Shown piece by piece: positions 51,247 to 59,302 of a stretch of 59,302 bases of DNA. The notes under the pieces were generated by a model. It had not been told where the DNA came from. It ran no database searches and worked only from the letters and a program-made list of their open reading frames with translations. The stretch is from assembly GCA_027486555.1 (NCBI GenBank), contig JAIXOX010000050.1, positions 1 to 59,302 on the forward strand. Reading direction: 5' to 3'. The stretch comes from Comamonadaceae bacterium (lineage in GTDB: Bacteria > Pseudomonadota > Gammaproteobacteria > Burkholderiales > Burkholderiaceae_C). The position numbers and the translations under genes are program-made. Within the stretch, counting starts at the first letter, position 1. Every line of letters starts with the position of its first letter.

Positions 51247-53691
51247 CTACCAGCTAACAAGTTCTCTATATACCAACGCGTAAACACTCCGTTGATTTTT
51301 ACCAAGATGAAGATTGTTATCAAGTGCGCTGAAAACAAGTCCAGATGTATTCTTGAATTCGATGAGTTGACCAGCGAGAATTTGTCCAAATTCGGCTGTA
51401 AGTTGATTTGTTAAGTCAATACCCACTTGCCTGCTTTTGGTGTTGTGAAAAATAGTATCTAAGTCAGATACTTTGACAGATTCAACTTGTATCCAACGAC
51501 TTACATTACCAAGAAGTATGCCTACACCTGACGCAGTTGCGGGCAAAGGAACCAGCAATAACTGAAAACCATCATGTGTTGAATAAGATGCCAGATCAAG
51601 AGTGGTAAAATCATGCCCATCGGAAATAATAACTTTTATTTTATTTTTTGCTTTATTCTGAAAATCAGAAATTTTAATATCCAATCCAAAACGGTTTGTA
51701 GCAAGGTTAAAAAGTGGTAGGTCAATTGATCCGGCAACGACCAATTCGTGAGCAGGAGCACTGCGGTCAGTGCCATTCAGATACATCAGCCCCCGACGAC
51801 GCAAATCGGTTTTGGTTTGATCGCGATCAACCATGATTTCGACCACACTCGTACCAAGGTTGACATCATGTGAAAAATCTGCCAATAACTGAGCTTCGGG
51901 CTCCGTAGGTAACATCAAGAGTCTCCCTAGCAAAGCCAGAGTGTCCCGCTTTGCTGCGATGTCTGCCGCGAGTGATAAGACTGTATCTTGATGGGATATT
52001 TCACCAAATTTAAGCGCACTTTCCTGAATCTTGGCTCTGACATCTTTTTGTTTTTGACTGATCGTGGACGACTTGTAGACTGGCGTACCATCTTCTTTAT
52101 AGCCTACTGTACTTGGGTTGCTGTTACAGCATAGCTGCTCAAGTGTTTTAATGTGAGAGAGTAAAGTTTCTAGAGTCCGTATATCGATATGCGGGGATGA
52201 GAGAAATCCCTCGATACCTCTCGGTGGTTTCGCAATATCTTGTAGCAACAAGTACTTGCCAAGTACGGTGACATCAAAGGTTTTCTCAATCAAGACACCA
52301 AGTAAATTTTGTATGGTACCAGCGTACCCAAGATCAATAAACACCAAAGTTTCACCCTTTTTGGGTTGAACTTGTTTTTCAAAGTAGCGAAGAAAACGCT
52401 TACGATAATCACTGCTGCGTTGTGTAATGTTGCGTATTGAAGATAATGATGTCATCTCACGGCAAAAAACTTGCCAATCAGCTTCTGAATTGCCATAACG
52501 GGCAGCAATTTTCTCAATTTCTATTGTGTTAAAAAGTAGTTGATTAAGTGCGACCTTTGGATTGTTGGTTGATGCACCAGAACGGAAATAATCTTGAATT
52601 TTATCTCGCCCAGTGAATGAGCAAGCTGTAGCAACGAATCTTGAAAGATCAGCCATGACGGCAGGCACATTAGATAAGTCTGGATGGCCATCAGAAAGAA
52701 CCTTAAAAAATTCATAGGGCAAAAAACCGTCACGCATGAGAAAGACTAAACGTGGACTTTGTCCTTTTTTGATCAATTCTTTAACATGATCGTTGACCCA
52801 ACGCGTGTAATTAACCATCACTGGTCCTAAAGAACACCATCCCACAATCTCTTCAGGTTTGACAGGGCCAGACAGTGCAGCCCAAGTGTGATGGTGCAGC
52901 GAAGGAGTAGGTGACTTTCGACCTAAATCAGGTTCAAGCAATTTTGCCACCGAAGAAGCCATTCGATTTAAATTTGTAACCTGATCGCTGTGACGAATGA
53001 GGTGAATACCTTGAACACCGTCGCGGCGTGCCCCGTAAAAATCGGCACCTTTGTTATCACCAACGTGAAAAATTTCACCAGGTTTAACGTCAAGCAAATT
53101 AGAGACTTTTCGTAATAACCCATCAGACTTCGATTTACCAAAATCTGAAGATGTGAAGACCTTGTCGATCGGATTATTTTGACCTGTTACTTTAATTGTG
53201 CTGTAAAGCAAGCGCGTCAGTTGGCTTGACGACAAATAAGAATCACTCACAATAATGGTTTTTAATCCGAGAAATTTTGCTTGAGTCAACAAATCAAACG
53301 CAGGTCTAAAAATAAAGCATGCACGCGCTTCCTCTGACAACTCCAAATCAACCAACTCCTGTATCACATGATCATCAGCTTCGGGCAGAGCGTAACGGTA
53401 GATCTCATCAATTGTGACTTCAGATGAATTTCGACTGATCAGATTGAGTTTTCGACATGCGCTTTCAGCTCGTTCACGTATGCGGGCGTTGAGTTTATGC
53501 GCCAGATACAGTGGACTTTCTTGTAAGCTCAAGAAGACATCAGTTGGTTTTGAAACAGAGCGCCAAAGCAATGTATCAAAACAATCAAGAGATAAAACTT
53601 TGATCCCAACTTGCGTCTGCAACAAACTTTTTAGCTCGTTACAGGTTATGGAGAATCTATCGGGCTCAAATGTTAAAATTTCTGAATTCAT
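51247..53691 (-). CDS. COG5610-type HAD-domain protein, probably for surface glycan or flagellin modification
   Basis: The 814-residue protein starts with a HAD hydrolase-like domain: DCFDT at 36-40 within VLSLDCFDTLLWRS, and motif IV HVGDNKGADFYGA near 216-228. A second region has LVFLMRDGFLPYEFF and FIDLGYAGTIQNLL, seen in predicted hydrolases of COG5610 associated with glycosyltransferases. GC content is well below the flagellar genes. It is flanked by fliC1 and by a methyltransferase and glycosyltransferase-like gene on the same strand, which points to a flagellin or lipopolysaccharide modification role. The ATG has a GGTGAT-type site. Confidence 0.75.
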   Translation of the reverse strand: MNSEILTFEPDRFSITCNELKSLLQTQVGIKVLSLDCFDTLLWRSVSKPTDVFLSLQESPLYLAHKLNARIRERAESACRKLNLISRNSSEVTIDEIYRYALPEADDHVIQELVDLELSEEARACFIFRPAFDLLTQAKFLGLKTIIVSDSYLSSSQLTRLLYSTIKVTGQNNPIDKVFTSSDFGKSKSDGLLRKVSNLLDVKPGEIFHVGDNKGADFYGARRDGVQGIHLIRHSDQVTNLNRMASSVAKLLEPDLGRKSPTPSLHHHTWAALSGPVKPEEIVGWCSLGPVMVNYTRWVNDHVKELIKKGQSPRLVFLMRDGFLPYEFFKVLSDGHPDLSNVPAVMADLSRFVATACSFTGRDKIQDYFRSGASTNNPKVALNQLLFNTIEIEKIAARYGNSEADWQVFCREMTSLSSIRNITQRSSDYRKRFLRYFEKQVQPKKGETLVFIDLGYAGTIQNLLGVLIEKTFDVTVLGKYLLLQDIAKPPRGIEGFLSSPHIDIRTLETLLSHIKTLEQLCCNSNPSTVGYKEDGTPVYKSSTISQKQKDVRAKIQESALKFGEISHQDTVLSLAADIAAKRDTLALLGRLLMLPTEPEAQLLADFSHDVNLGTSVVEIMVDRDQTKTDLRRRGLMYLNGTDRSAPAHELVVAGSIDLPLFNLATNRFGLDIKISDFQNKAKNKIKVIISDGHDFTTLDLASYSTHDGFQLLLVPLPATASGVGILLGNVSRWIQVESVKVSDLDTIFHNTKSRQVGIDLTNQLTAEFGQILAGQLIEFKNTSGLVFSALDNNLHLGKNQRSVYALVYRELVSW

Positions 53692-53740
53692 ATATCACCA
53701 ATTACAATTTTTGTATAAAATAAAATTAATAACTTCCAAG

Positions 53741-54349
53741 CTAGTTCTTGAAAGCAAACCATGTTGGATACAATGAATTCCATTTTTCTTCATGGCAATT
53801 TATCACATGTATATCAAGCTGATAGTCTTTAGCAAAAGTATTTACTGCCTCCACAACCAATGGCCAGTCAGGTGAATAATCGTCGCCAGATATTATTCCA
53901 CCTCTCCGTAATTTTGGAAACCAATCCCTAAAAGTTTGACCATTTAGTTCACCATCATGGGCGTAACCATCAACATAAATGAAATCCAAAGATTCATCAT
54001 TAAAAAGTGGCAATGCTTCATCAAATCGCATGCGAAAAATGGTACTTCGATTGGAATATTGATCTAAACGAATTATTGCTTCACGATATTGATCAACTCC
54101 GTGTCCCCTGTCGCCAGCCCACATGTCGATACTGAACAAATGAGCGACATGATCTTGCTTGAGAATTCTTTCAGAAAAATCACCAGCAGCGACACCTAGT
54201 TCTGCGCCAACTGCATTTTTCTTAAATAACTTAACAACATCTTCTCTACGGTTAAAATTTTTTAAAATATCAACCAAATATTTATTTTCCTTATTTTTAT
54301 TTTCAATAGAAAATGCACCATCAATATCAAAATTTGATTTATCAATCAT
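53741..54349 (-). CDS. Class I SAM-dependent methyltransferase
   Basis: The 202-residue protein has a SAM-binding glycine motif GAELGVAAGDFSE at 48-60, an acidic DMWAGDRGHG segment, and the motif DFIYVDGYAHDGE typical of Methyltransf_24 enzymes, which often act on sugars. A good AGGGTGA ribosome site precedes the start. Low GC and its neighbours suggest a role in modifying a sugar on flagellin or the cell surface. The target is not known. Confidence 0.82.
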   Translation of the reverse strand: MIDKSNFDIDGAFSIENKNKENKYLVDILKNFNRREDVVKLFKKNAVGAELGVAAGDFSERILKQDHVAHLFSIDMWAGDRGHGVDQYREAIIRLDQYSNRSTIFRMRFDEALPLFNDESLDFIYVDGYAHDGELNGQTFRDWFPKLRRGGIISGDDYSPDWPLVVEAVNTFAKDYQLDIHVINCHEEKWNSLYPTWFAFKN

Positions 54350-54393
54350 TTTTCACCCTTTTTCAAAAAATCAGAACTGCAGTTAAATTGAAA

Positions 54394-55638
54394 TTATAAT
54401 TCATGACCACATATATTTATTATTAGATTACAAAGATATTCAGCTGATTCATCAAATGCAGAATTTTCGAGATCCAATAGTTGAAACTCATAAAAGTATG
54501 CTATACGTTTTTTTATTTGTTTATTTCTTTCTAGCCATCGGACATTATTTAAACAATCATCTACAAATGATTCTGGAGAGTCATAATTATCATACTGTGG
54601 TGCAAGAGATGTCCCTGATAAAAAACTCTTGCACAGCACACCGAAAGGCTTACTCTTCATGGCCCAATCAAATTGAAGAGTGCTAAGAGTGAACAATCCA
54701 ACATCTGCTTCTGCAATTAGTTCATCTAGATCTCCGCTATGTGAATACACATTACTCAATCCATCCAAAACAAGAGATCGGCCATTGGTTTTGTTAAAAG
54801 GATGTTCTCGAACTATTATTACAGCACCTACCCTTTGCAAACACTCAGCCAAAAGGACGAATTTTTGCTGCATTTTCTCCGAATCTGAATTATGAGCATT
54901 TTTTAAAACTGAACTTAGAGCATGAATATGTGGCTCTCCATGCGTAAAAAGAGCCCATATTGGCGTTTGGTTAGATAAATTTAATTTTTCTCGCAGGGAT
55001 TTACCAGATGAAAATTCTAAATTTTCAGAAGCATTTGAATATCGAGCAGCTGAATACTCACCATTGAATCTATCATCCAGTTCACGCAATATAATTTCCG
55101 AAGGTTCGTAGCGTTCAATTGAACGATTAATTACCAAACTTCTATTTACTTCAGATAAAATATTATTTTCACAAATATCAAGCATCAGAGTGCTTTTAAT
55201 CCAGCCCCTTTCAGCAACCCACCATTGAATATCATATTTAACACAAACCTCTCTAACCATACGACTCAAAGGGTGAGCACTCTGCCAGGAAATAACTACT
55301 GATGGATTAATCGTATCGATTAATCGAAAAATATATGCATTAACATTAGAATGCATAAGGATCGATTGCTCTCGGGATACATTGTACCAATCTTGCAAAA
55401 TTTGCACCATTGGATGTGATTCTGAAAGAAAACAGTCAACTAATTTTTCATGGTTAAAATCCATCAACAGGTAAGGAATTTTTACGTATGGTAATTCGGG
55501 ATCTTTTATTGAAGTTGTAGTTATCAACAATAGCTCCTTTCCGCTTCTTTTTAAATGTATACGCAATGCACTCCAGAATCGCTCAATAGATTCATCCACC
55601 TCCCAAGGAACGCAGTGAAATGCCATTACTGTATTCAT
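54394..55638 (-). CDS. Surface polysaccharide glycosyltransferase-like protein
   Basis: The 414-residue protein has a two-domain GT-B-like layout. The first half has INPSVVISWQSAHPLSRMVR; the second has ALFTHGEPHIHALS, IIVREHPFN and AEADVGLFTLSTLQFDWAMK, as in capsule/Kdo-type transferases (Capsule_synth-like). GC is about 35 %, far below the rest of the window, and codon use is AT-rich. AGGAAA precedes the start. It is the first gene of the three-gene minus-strand island. Confidence 0.65.
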   Translation of the reverse strand: MNTVMAFHCVPWEVDESIERFWSALRIHLKRSGKELLLITTTSIKDPELPYVKIPYLLMDFNHEKLVDCFLSESHPMVQILQDWYNVSREQSILMHSNVNAYIFRLIDTINPSVVISWQSAHPLSRMVREVCVKYDIQWWVAERGWIKSTLMLDICENNILSEVNRSLVINRSIERYEPSEIILRELDDRFNGEYSAARYSNASENLEFSSGKSLREKLNLSNQTPIWALFTHGEPHIHALSSVLKNAHNSDSEKMQQKFVLLAECLQRVGAVIIVREHPFNKTNGRSLVLDGLSNVYSHSGDLDELIAEADVGLFTLSTLQFDWAMKSKPFGVLCKSFLSGTSLAPQYDNYDSPESFVDDCLNNVRWLERNKQIKKRIAYFYEFQLLDLENSAFDESAEYLCNLIINICGHEL

Positions 55639-55971
55639 TTTTTTCCTATAAATTAATTTTGCATTAAATAATTTTCATTAGTTCAAAATTGAATTAATAA
55701 ATTATTTATGTTTTCATTAATATTAATTTTTTAAAAATTTATATTAATGATTTAAAAATTGGTTAACTATCCTGAAAATAGCAATTATCGTGCCAGATGT
55801 TCATCATGGAAATTTCTGAATACAAATATTCTTATAAATGGATTGGCACCGGTAGTCGTTAAAAAAAACGTAAGACCAATCAATTGCACGTTGATACATA
55901 TTATTGTTTTTTATAAATACTTATAATTAAATTTATAATAAATATGTTTATTAAGTAATATTTTTAAATCT
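55639..55971. other. Very AT-rich intergenic region
   Basis: About 330 bases of A/T-rich sequence with many TTAAT/ATTAA motifs lie upstream of the island genes. No ORF or RNA is recognisable. It ends abruptly at about 55972 where normal GC content returns, which looks like a recombination junction. Confidence 0.7.
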
Positions 55972-56373
55972 AGCACCATCAAAGAGCTCATCCTCACCAA
56001 GATCCGGCAATCCATTGCCGATCTAGTGAGTCAACACTTTATTGCTGATGGCAAGTTGTTGACGCAAAAAGTACTGCAACGCTTTCCGCAAAGCGAAGAC
56101 AATTTGATCATCCGTACTTTAGTGACCCAAGTGGGCCAAGACTGATATGACGCAAGCACAGTTCTTGAAAAGTTGATTAGCCTGCAGGGCCAAGCCACTC
56201 AGGCTGTGACCTGGGGCCAATGGCTACGCGGGATGAGTTGCCAAATGGTGGATGTCCGGGTCATGACCGTCACCACCCAAGGTCTGGCCGATCACCCACA
56301 AGAACCGCAGTTGCTGGCCGAGTTCAACGCACTGCAACATATTGGCGTTAAGCCGGCTCACATGGATGCCTGA
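55972..56373 (+). pseudogene. Pseudogene fragment with internal stop, unknown family
   Basis: An open frame starting at the AT-rich junction (SSTIKELILTKIRQSIADLV and onwards) runs to an in-frame TGA at 56143-56145, then continues in the same frame with YDASTVLEKLISLQGQATQA, VTWGQWLRGMSCQMVDVRV and so on to a TGA at 56371-56373. A single TGG-to-TGA change would explain the break. The 5' end is missing. I cannot assign a family. Confidence 0.6.
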
Positions 56374-56394
56374 ATTGACTGCGTGACGGTGGCA

Positions 56395-56710
56395 CTATCT
56401 TGATCGTTCTGGAACAAGTGGGTTCCTGAATGTGTAGTGATATGAATGACAGCCGATTGCCAATCTGACAGGCTTTCCCAGCCTGCTGAGTATCTCTACC
56501 AAAGAATTGATCGTGAGCTTGGCCTTTTTCTTGTTCACCACATCGAACACTCGCGGGCGCAACAGCATCAGGCTCCAGGCCCGCTTGAACCTTGCTCAAT
56601 TAAAACCGACAGCCCGCCACAACTCGTTGCTTAATCCCACCAGATCTTCATCGGCAGATCCAACCCTGCGAATCTCTTTTTCTTTGGCAAAACTCTGCCG
56701 CCGTCTAATT
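56395..56710 (-). pseudogene. Relic of an XRE-type antitoxin (HigA/COG5606-like)
   Basis: On the minus strand a broken frame reads ADEDLVGLSNEL, then a stop at 56596-56598, then KRAWSLMLLRPRVFDVVNKK and LTINSLVEILSRLGKPVRLA. The last part matches the helix-turn-helix and tail of small XRE antitoxins. There is no toxin gene and no intact start, so the gene is dead. Confidence 0.45.
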
Positions 56711-56711
56711 T

Positions 56712-57050
56712 AGGAGCTCCCTGACTGCTGCAGCCCGTCACCTTGGGCCGCAGCTCTCCCTGTTTATCTCACGCACACTTCCCAACGTTGCGCCTCCAAC
56801 CACATGGGTGGCCCGCATGTCGTTTTATCTACCAAAACAACGCATGCGATGTGTTTCAGGCTTCGCCTTCTCCCAGCCAGCTCGCCGCCACACCCTGCCG
56901 AATCGTGTTCGCTTTACTGCGCACCGCCAGTTCGCCTCCGGTTGCTCCCCACCCCGCTTCGCAGCGACGCAGTTACCCTCGACTACGGGGCCTTGGCTTA
57001 CCCCGACATGGACTCTCACCATTCTGTGTACGCGCCTTCACGGGCGCACT
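56712..57050 (-). mobile_element. Group II intron 5' remnant (domain I fragment)
   Basis: The minus strand carries sequence blocks I recognise from the 5' part of bacterial chloroplast-like group II introns: GGTGAGAGTCC, GTAACTGCGTCGCTGCGAAG, GGGGTGGGGAGCAACCGGAG, CGAACACGATTCGGCAGGGT, and near its end GGGAGAGCTGCGG and GGGCTGCAGCAGTCAG. No reverse transcriptase/maturase (LtrA) gene follows. The fragment is truncated. Confidence 0.6.
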
Positions 57051-57367
57051 GGGAGCCCCGCCCTCGGGGCGATTGCCGGTGGTCTGCTAGGCCCCATCGC
57101 GGCGGGGGCGCCGCTCCTACAAAAAATTCACTCCATCTATGGGTGTACCAGCCAGCTGTAGCCCCAATGTAGGAGCCCCGCCCTCGGGGCGATGGGTGGT
57201 GATCTGCAAGGCTCTATCGCGGCGGGGGCGCCGCTCCTACAAAAATGCACAGACCCGGCATGGGCATGGCGATCTGCTGTGGCCCCAATGTAGGAGCCCC
57301 GCACTCGGGGCGATGGGTGGTGGTTTGCTAGGCACCATCGCGGCGGGGGCGCCGCGCCCACAAAAAA
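57051..57367. repeat. Three REP/BIME elements in tandem
   Basis: Complete left-right elements lie at 57051-57121, 57169-57241 and 57289-57362. They have the same two hairpins and central variable segment as those at 32717-33159, each followed by a run of five to seven A and separated by 47 bases of related spacer (AGCTGTAGCCCCAATG type). No gene lies here. Confidence 0.88.
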
Positions 57368-57568
57368 ATGCTTGTACAGCCATAAACCGGCCATTCCAGG
57401 GCTGAACCGCAAAAACAGGCTTGCCGCTTTCTTGACATGTCGGCAATGAATGGCCGCTGGGCTTTTGCAGCGGCAACTTTGTTGCCTCTAAAAAAGAAAA
57501 AAAACAACTTCTGTTCTTTGATTTCGACGGATTTGATCAAAAAAACGGGAAATGAAGCCCAAGCCAAG

Positions 57569-57584
57569 TTGGCACGCGGTTTGC
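57569..57584 (+). promoter_or_regulatory. Sigma-54 promoter of the TPR-fliC2 operon
   Basis: TGGCACGCGGTTTGCT is a perfect match to the sigma-54 consensus, with GG (57570-57571) and GC (57582-57583) 10 bases apart. The first start codon lies 73 bases downstream. No sigma-28 match is seen between here and fliC2. Confidence 0.85.
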
Positions 57585-57656
57585 TAAATGAGTTCGCTCT
57601 ACTGTTGTGGTCGTTGGCCACTGACCTAATGACAACCCTTCAAAGGAAATCTTGAC

Positions 57657-58133
57657 ATGACTACTCTTTACCAAGCCCTGCTGTCCCAAGCCGTTGCGGG
57701 TCAGATGCTCAACATGCGTGATGTGTCGCAGTTTTCTGCGGCTGAGATTCGCCAAACCATGGCCGACCTGGTCGTGGCCGACCGCATGGACCTGGCCAAC
57801 GCCTTGGCCGCTGCGGGCCAAAGCCTGTACCCCGAAAGCGAAGACATTTTGGCCATCAGCGCCTTGCTGGCCGAAGTTCAGCAAGACTGGAACAGCGCCC
57901 AAGAATTGCTGACCAAACTGGTCGAAGTGCAAGGCGACGCTGCCACCGCAATCACCCTGCGTCACCTGATTCGCGTGCTGCGCTGCCAGTGCGAGCCCGC
58001 ACAAGCCATGCAAGTGGCCCAGCAAGCTTTGAGCATGCACCCCCAAGACACCGCGCTGCAAGAGGAGCTCTCTTCCTTGCAAGCCCTCTTCTCTGAGCAA
58101 TTGCCGCTGGAAGCGTCAAGCCAAGTGCATTGA
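57657..58133 (+). CDS. TPR-like helical protein upstream of second flagellin
   Basis: The 158-residue protein is all helical and alanine/leucine-rich. Helical pairs resembling TPR repeats occur at about 36-66 (MADLVVADRMDLANALAAAG) and 118-148 (PAQAMQVAQQALSMHPQDTA). It has an AAAGGAAA ribosome site. Located 59 bp before fliC2 and behind a sigma-54 promoter, it may be a chaperone or regulator of this flagellin. No family is recognised with certainty. Confidence 0.78.
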   Translation: MTTLYQALLSQAVAGQMLNMRDVSQFSAAEIRQTMADLVVADRMDLANALAAAGQSLYPESEDILAISALLAEVQQDWNSAQELLTKLVEVQGDAATAITLRHLIRVLRCQCEPAQAMQVAQQALSMHPQDTALQEELSSLQALFSEQLPLEASSQVH

Positions 58134-58192
58134 TACAACCCACTCAGCCCAGGCCACCTCATCACTTACCTCAACGTTAAAGGCCCATCACA

Positions 58193-59302
58193 ATGACCGT
58201 CATCAACACCAACTTGAAATCTTTGATTTCACAAAACGCCCTGATCAGAAACAACCGCTCCGTGGAAACCGCCATGGAGCAGCTGTCCACAGGCAAGCGC
58301 ATCAACAGCTCAGCGGACGACGCCGCTGGCATGGCCATTTCCAACCGCATTACGTCACAGATCCGCGGTCTGGACCAAGCGGTTCGCAATGCCAACGACG
58401 GCATCTCGCTCATCCAAACCGTTGAAGGCTCGCTCAATGAAGTCAACAGCATGCTGCAACGCATGCGTGAGTTGTCTATCCAATCGGCCAACGACACCAA
58501 TAAGGATGAAGACCGTGTATTCATGAACATGGAATTTCAAGCACTGAAAGCCGAAATCAACCGCATCGGCAATAACACTCAGTGGAACAGCACCAACATC
58601 ATGGACAAGAGCTTCGCCGACAATACTGGCGAATTCAAGTTCCAAGTTGGCGCCAATTCGGATCAAACGATTGATTTGATCGTGGGTGATTTTCGAACTA
58701 CTGCCAGCACAGGTGCAATAGACTCCGAAACAACTCAACTCAATGCTACCGGAATCAAACAAATCGACACTTTGACTTTGTCTGGAAGCTTTGTTGCAGG
58801 TGACAAAGTAGAAATTACGGATGGTACCAATACACTTTCATACACCGTTCTGGCAGCAGATCTGACTGGCACTGACTCTGCAAATCTTGATGCAATCGCA
58901 ACTAAGCTTGCTGCCAAAACTTTGACTGGTGTTGCTATAGCGGCAGGCGCTTCAGGCACAGGCTCTATCACTTTAACGGCGTCAACGGCCGGTACTGCAA
59001 ACGCTGATTTCACATTGACTGTTACTCGGGTGGCATCAGGCGATTTGGCTGACATCCACGACTCAGACATCTTGACCCAAGATGATTCCAACCTTGCCAT
59101 TGACGCCATCGACGAATCTTTGGCTGTTGTCAACACTGCACGCGCTGAGATGGGTGCCACCATCAATCGCTTGACCTATGCATCCGACAACCTGATCAAC
59201 GTGTCACAAAACTCTACCGAGGCGCGTAGCCGAATTCTGGACACGGATTTCGCCAAGGCATCGAGCGAACTGGCCCGTACGCAGATCATCTCGCAGGCGG
59301 CC
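58193..59302 (+). CDS. fliC: Flagellin, second copy (fliC2), 3' end outside the window
   Basis: An open frame of 370 codons reaches the window edge without a stop. It has flagellin ends: TVINTNLKSLISQNALIRNN, QLSTGKRINSSADDAAGMAI and, near the edge, RSRILDTDFAKASSELARTQ; about 10-15 residues should be missing. The variable middle is longer than in fliC1 and contains a threonine-alanine rich stretch. AAAGG precedes the start. It probably makes a different filament type or segment from fliC1. Confidence 0.95.
   Translation, partial: MTVINTNLKSLISQNALIRNNRSVETAMEQLSTGKRINSSADDAAGMAISNRITSQIRGLDQAVRNANDGISLIQTVEGSLNEVNSMLQRMRELSIQSANDTNKDEDRVFMNMEFQALKAEINRIGNNTQWNSTNIMDKSFADNTGEFKFQVGANSDQTIDLIVGDFRTTASTGAIDSETTQLNATGIKQIDTLTLSGSFVAGDKVEITDGTNTLSYTVLAADLTGTDSANLDAIATKLAAKTLTGVAIAAGASGTGSITLTASTAGTANADFTLTVTRVASGDLADIHDSDILTQDDSNLAIDAIDESLAVVNTARAEMGATINRLTYASDNLINVSQNSTEARSRILDTDFAKASSELARTQIISQAA

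Noticed and set aside
56743..57172. Plus-strand open frames of 115-122 codons
   Set aside because: They cover the group II intron remnant in antisense and the first REP element, and show no protein family.

Overview
The window looks like a chromosomal segment of a Burkholderiales bacterium, most likely a Comamonadaceae member. I base this on roughly 58-60 % GC coding bias, an acyl-CoA catabolic cluster typical of the family, and flagellar proteins of betaproteobacterial type. A Limnohabitans/Rhodoferax-like genus is my guess from composition and from the GC-rich dispersed repeats; no marker gene in the window settles it.

Layout. 1-134 is a tandem array of a 41-bp palindromic unit. 152-4157 holds a small catabolic cluster (enoyl-CoA hydratase family protein, Crp/Fnr regulator, APH-type phosphotransferase, ACAD10/11-type acyl-CoA dehydrogenase). 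4340-4599 carries tRNA-Pro(TGG) and tRNA-Arg(TCT), followed by a branched-chain amino acid type ABC substrate-binding protein (4861-6054). From about 6,500 to the right edge the window is almost entirely one flagellar super-cluster. On the minus strand lie flhA-flhF-flhG-fliA, two unknown genes and fliS. Divergently on the plus strand lie fliK-fliL-fliM-fliN-fliO-fliP-fliQ-fliR-flhB and three unknown genes. Then come a FemAB-like/surface-adhesin-E pair, a small membrane ORF with motA-motB and one unknown gene, a FleQ-like sigma-54 activator, flgP-like/flgT-like/LysM-FimV-like genes, a second fliK-like gene with an flhB-C-terminal-domain gene, flgN-flgM-flgA (minus), a LysM-lysozyme-like gene, flgB to flgL, fliD, flaG and a first flagellin. 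A low-GC island (COG5610-type HAD protein, SAM methyltransferase, surface-polysaccharide glycosyltransferase-like protein) and a decay zone (pseudogene, antitoxin relic, group II intron remnant, REP elements) separate this from a TPR-like gene and a second flagellin that runs off the right end. fliE-F-G-H-I-J and chemotaxis genes are not here.

Regulation can be read from the DNA. Four sites fit the sigma-54 pattern GG-N10-GC (before flhA, fliK, flgB and the TPR-fliC2 pair). Seven sites fit a strict TCAAG-N14-(G/T)(C/T)CGAWN sigma-28 pattern (before fliS, the motAB operon, the flgP operon, flgM, fliD, flaG and fliC1). With a FleQ-like activator, FliA and FlgM all present, this is a Pseudomonas/Vibrio-like RpoN-FliA cascade rather than the FlhDC scheme known from many Burkholderiales.

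The least explained parts, and the best candidates for new biology, are five. First, the flhB-distal trio of membrane/coiled-coil genes with a DamX/ExeA-like degenerate AAA domain. Second, the H-ring-like flgP-flgT-LysM set. Third, the paralogous fliK2-flhB-C switch pair. Fourth, the separate LysM-muramidase-like gene next to a single-domain flgJ. Fifth, the sigma-54-linked TPR gene and second flagellin. All functional statements rest on motif recognition by eye; no database search was run.
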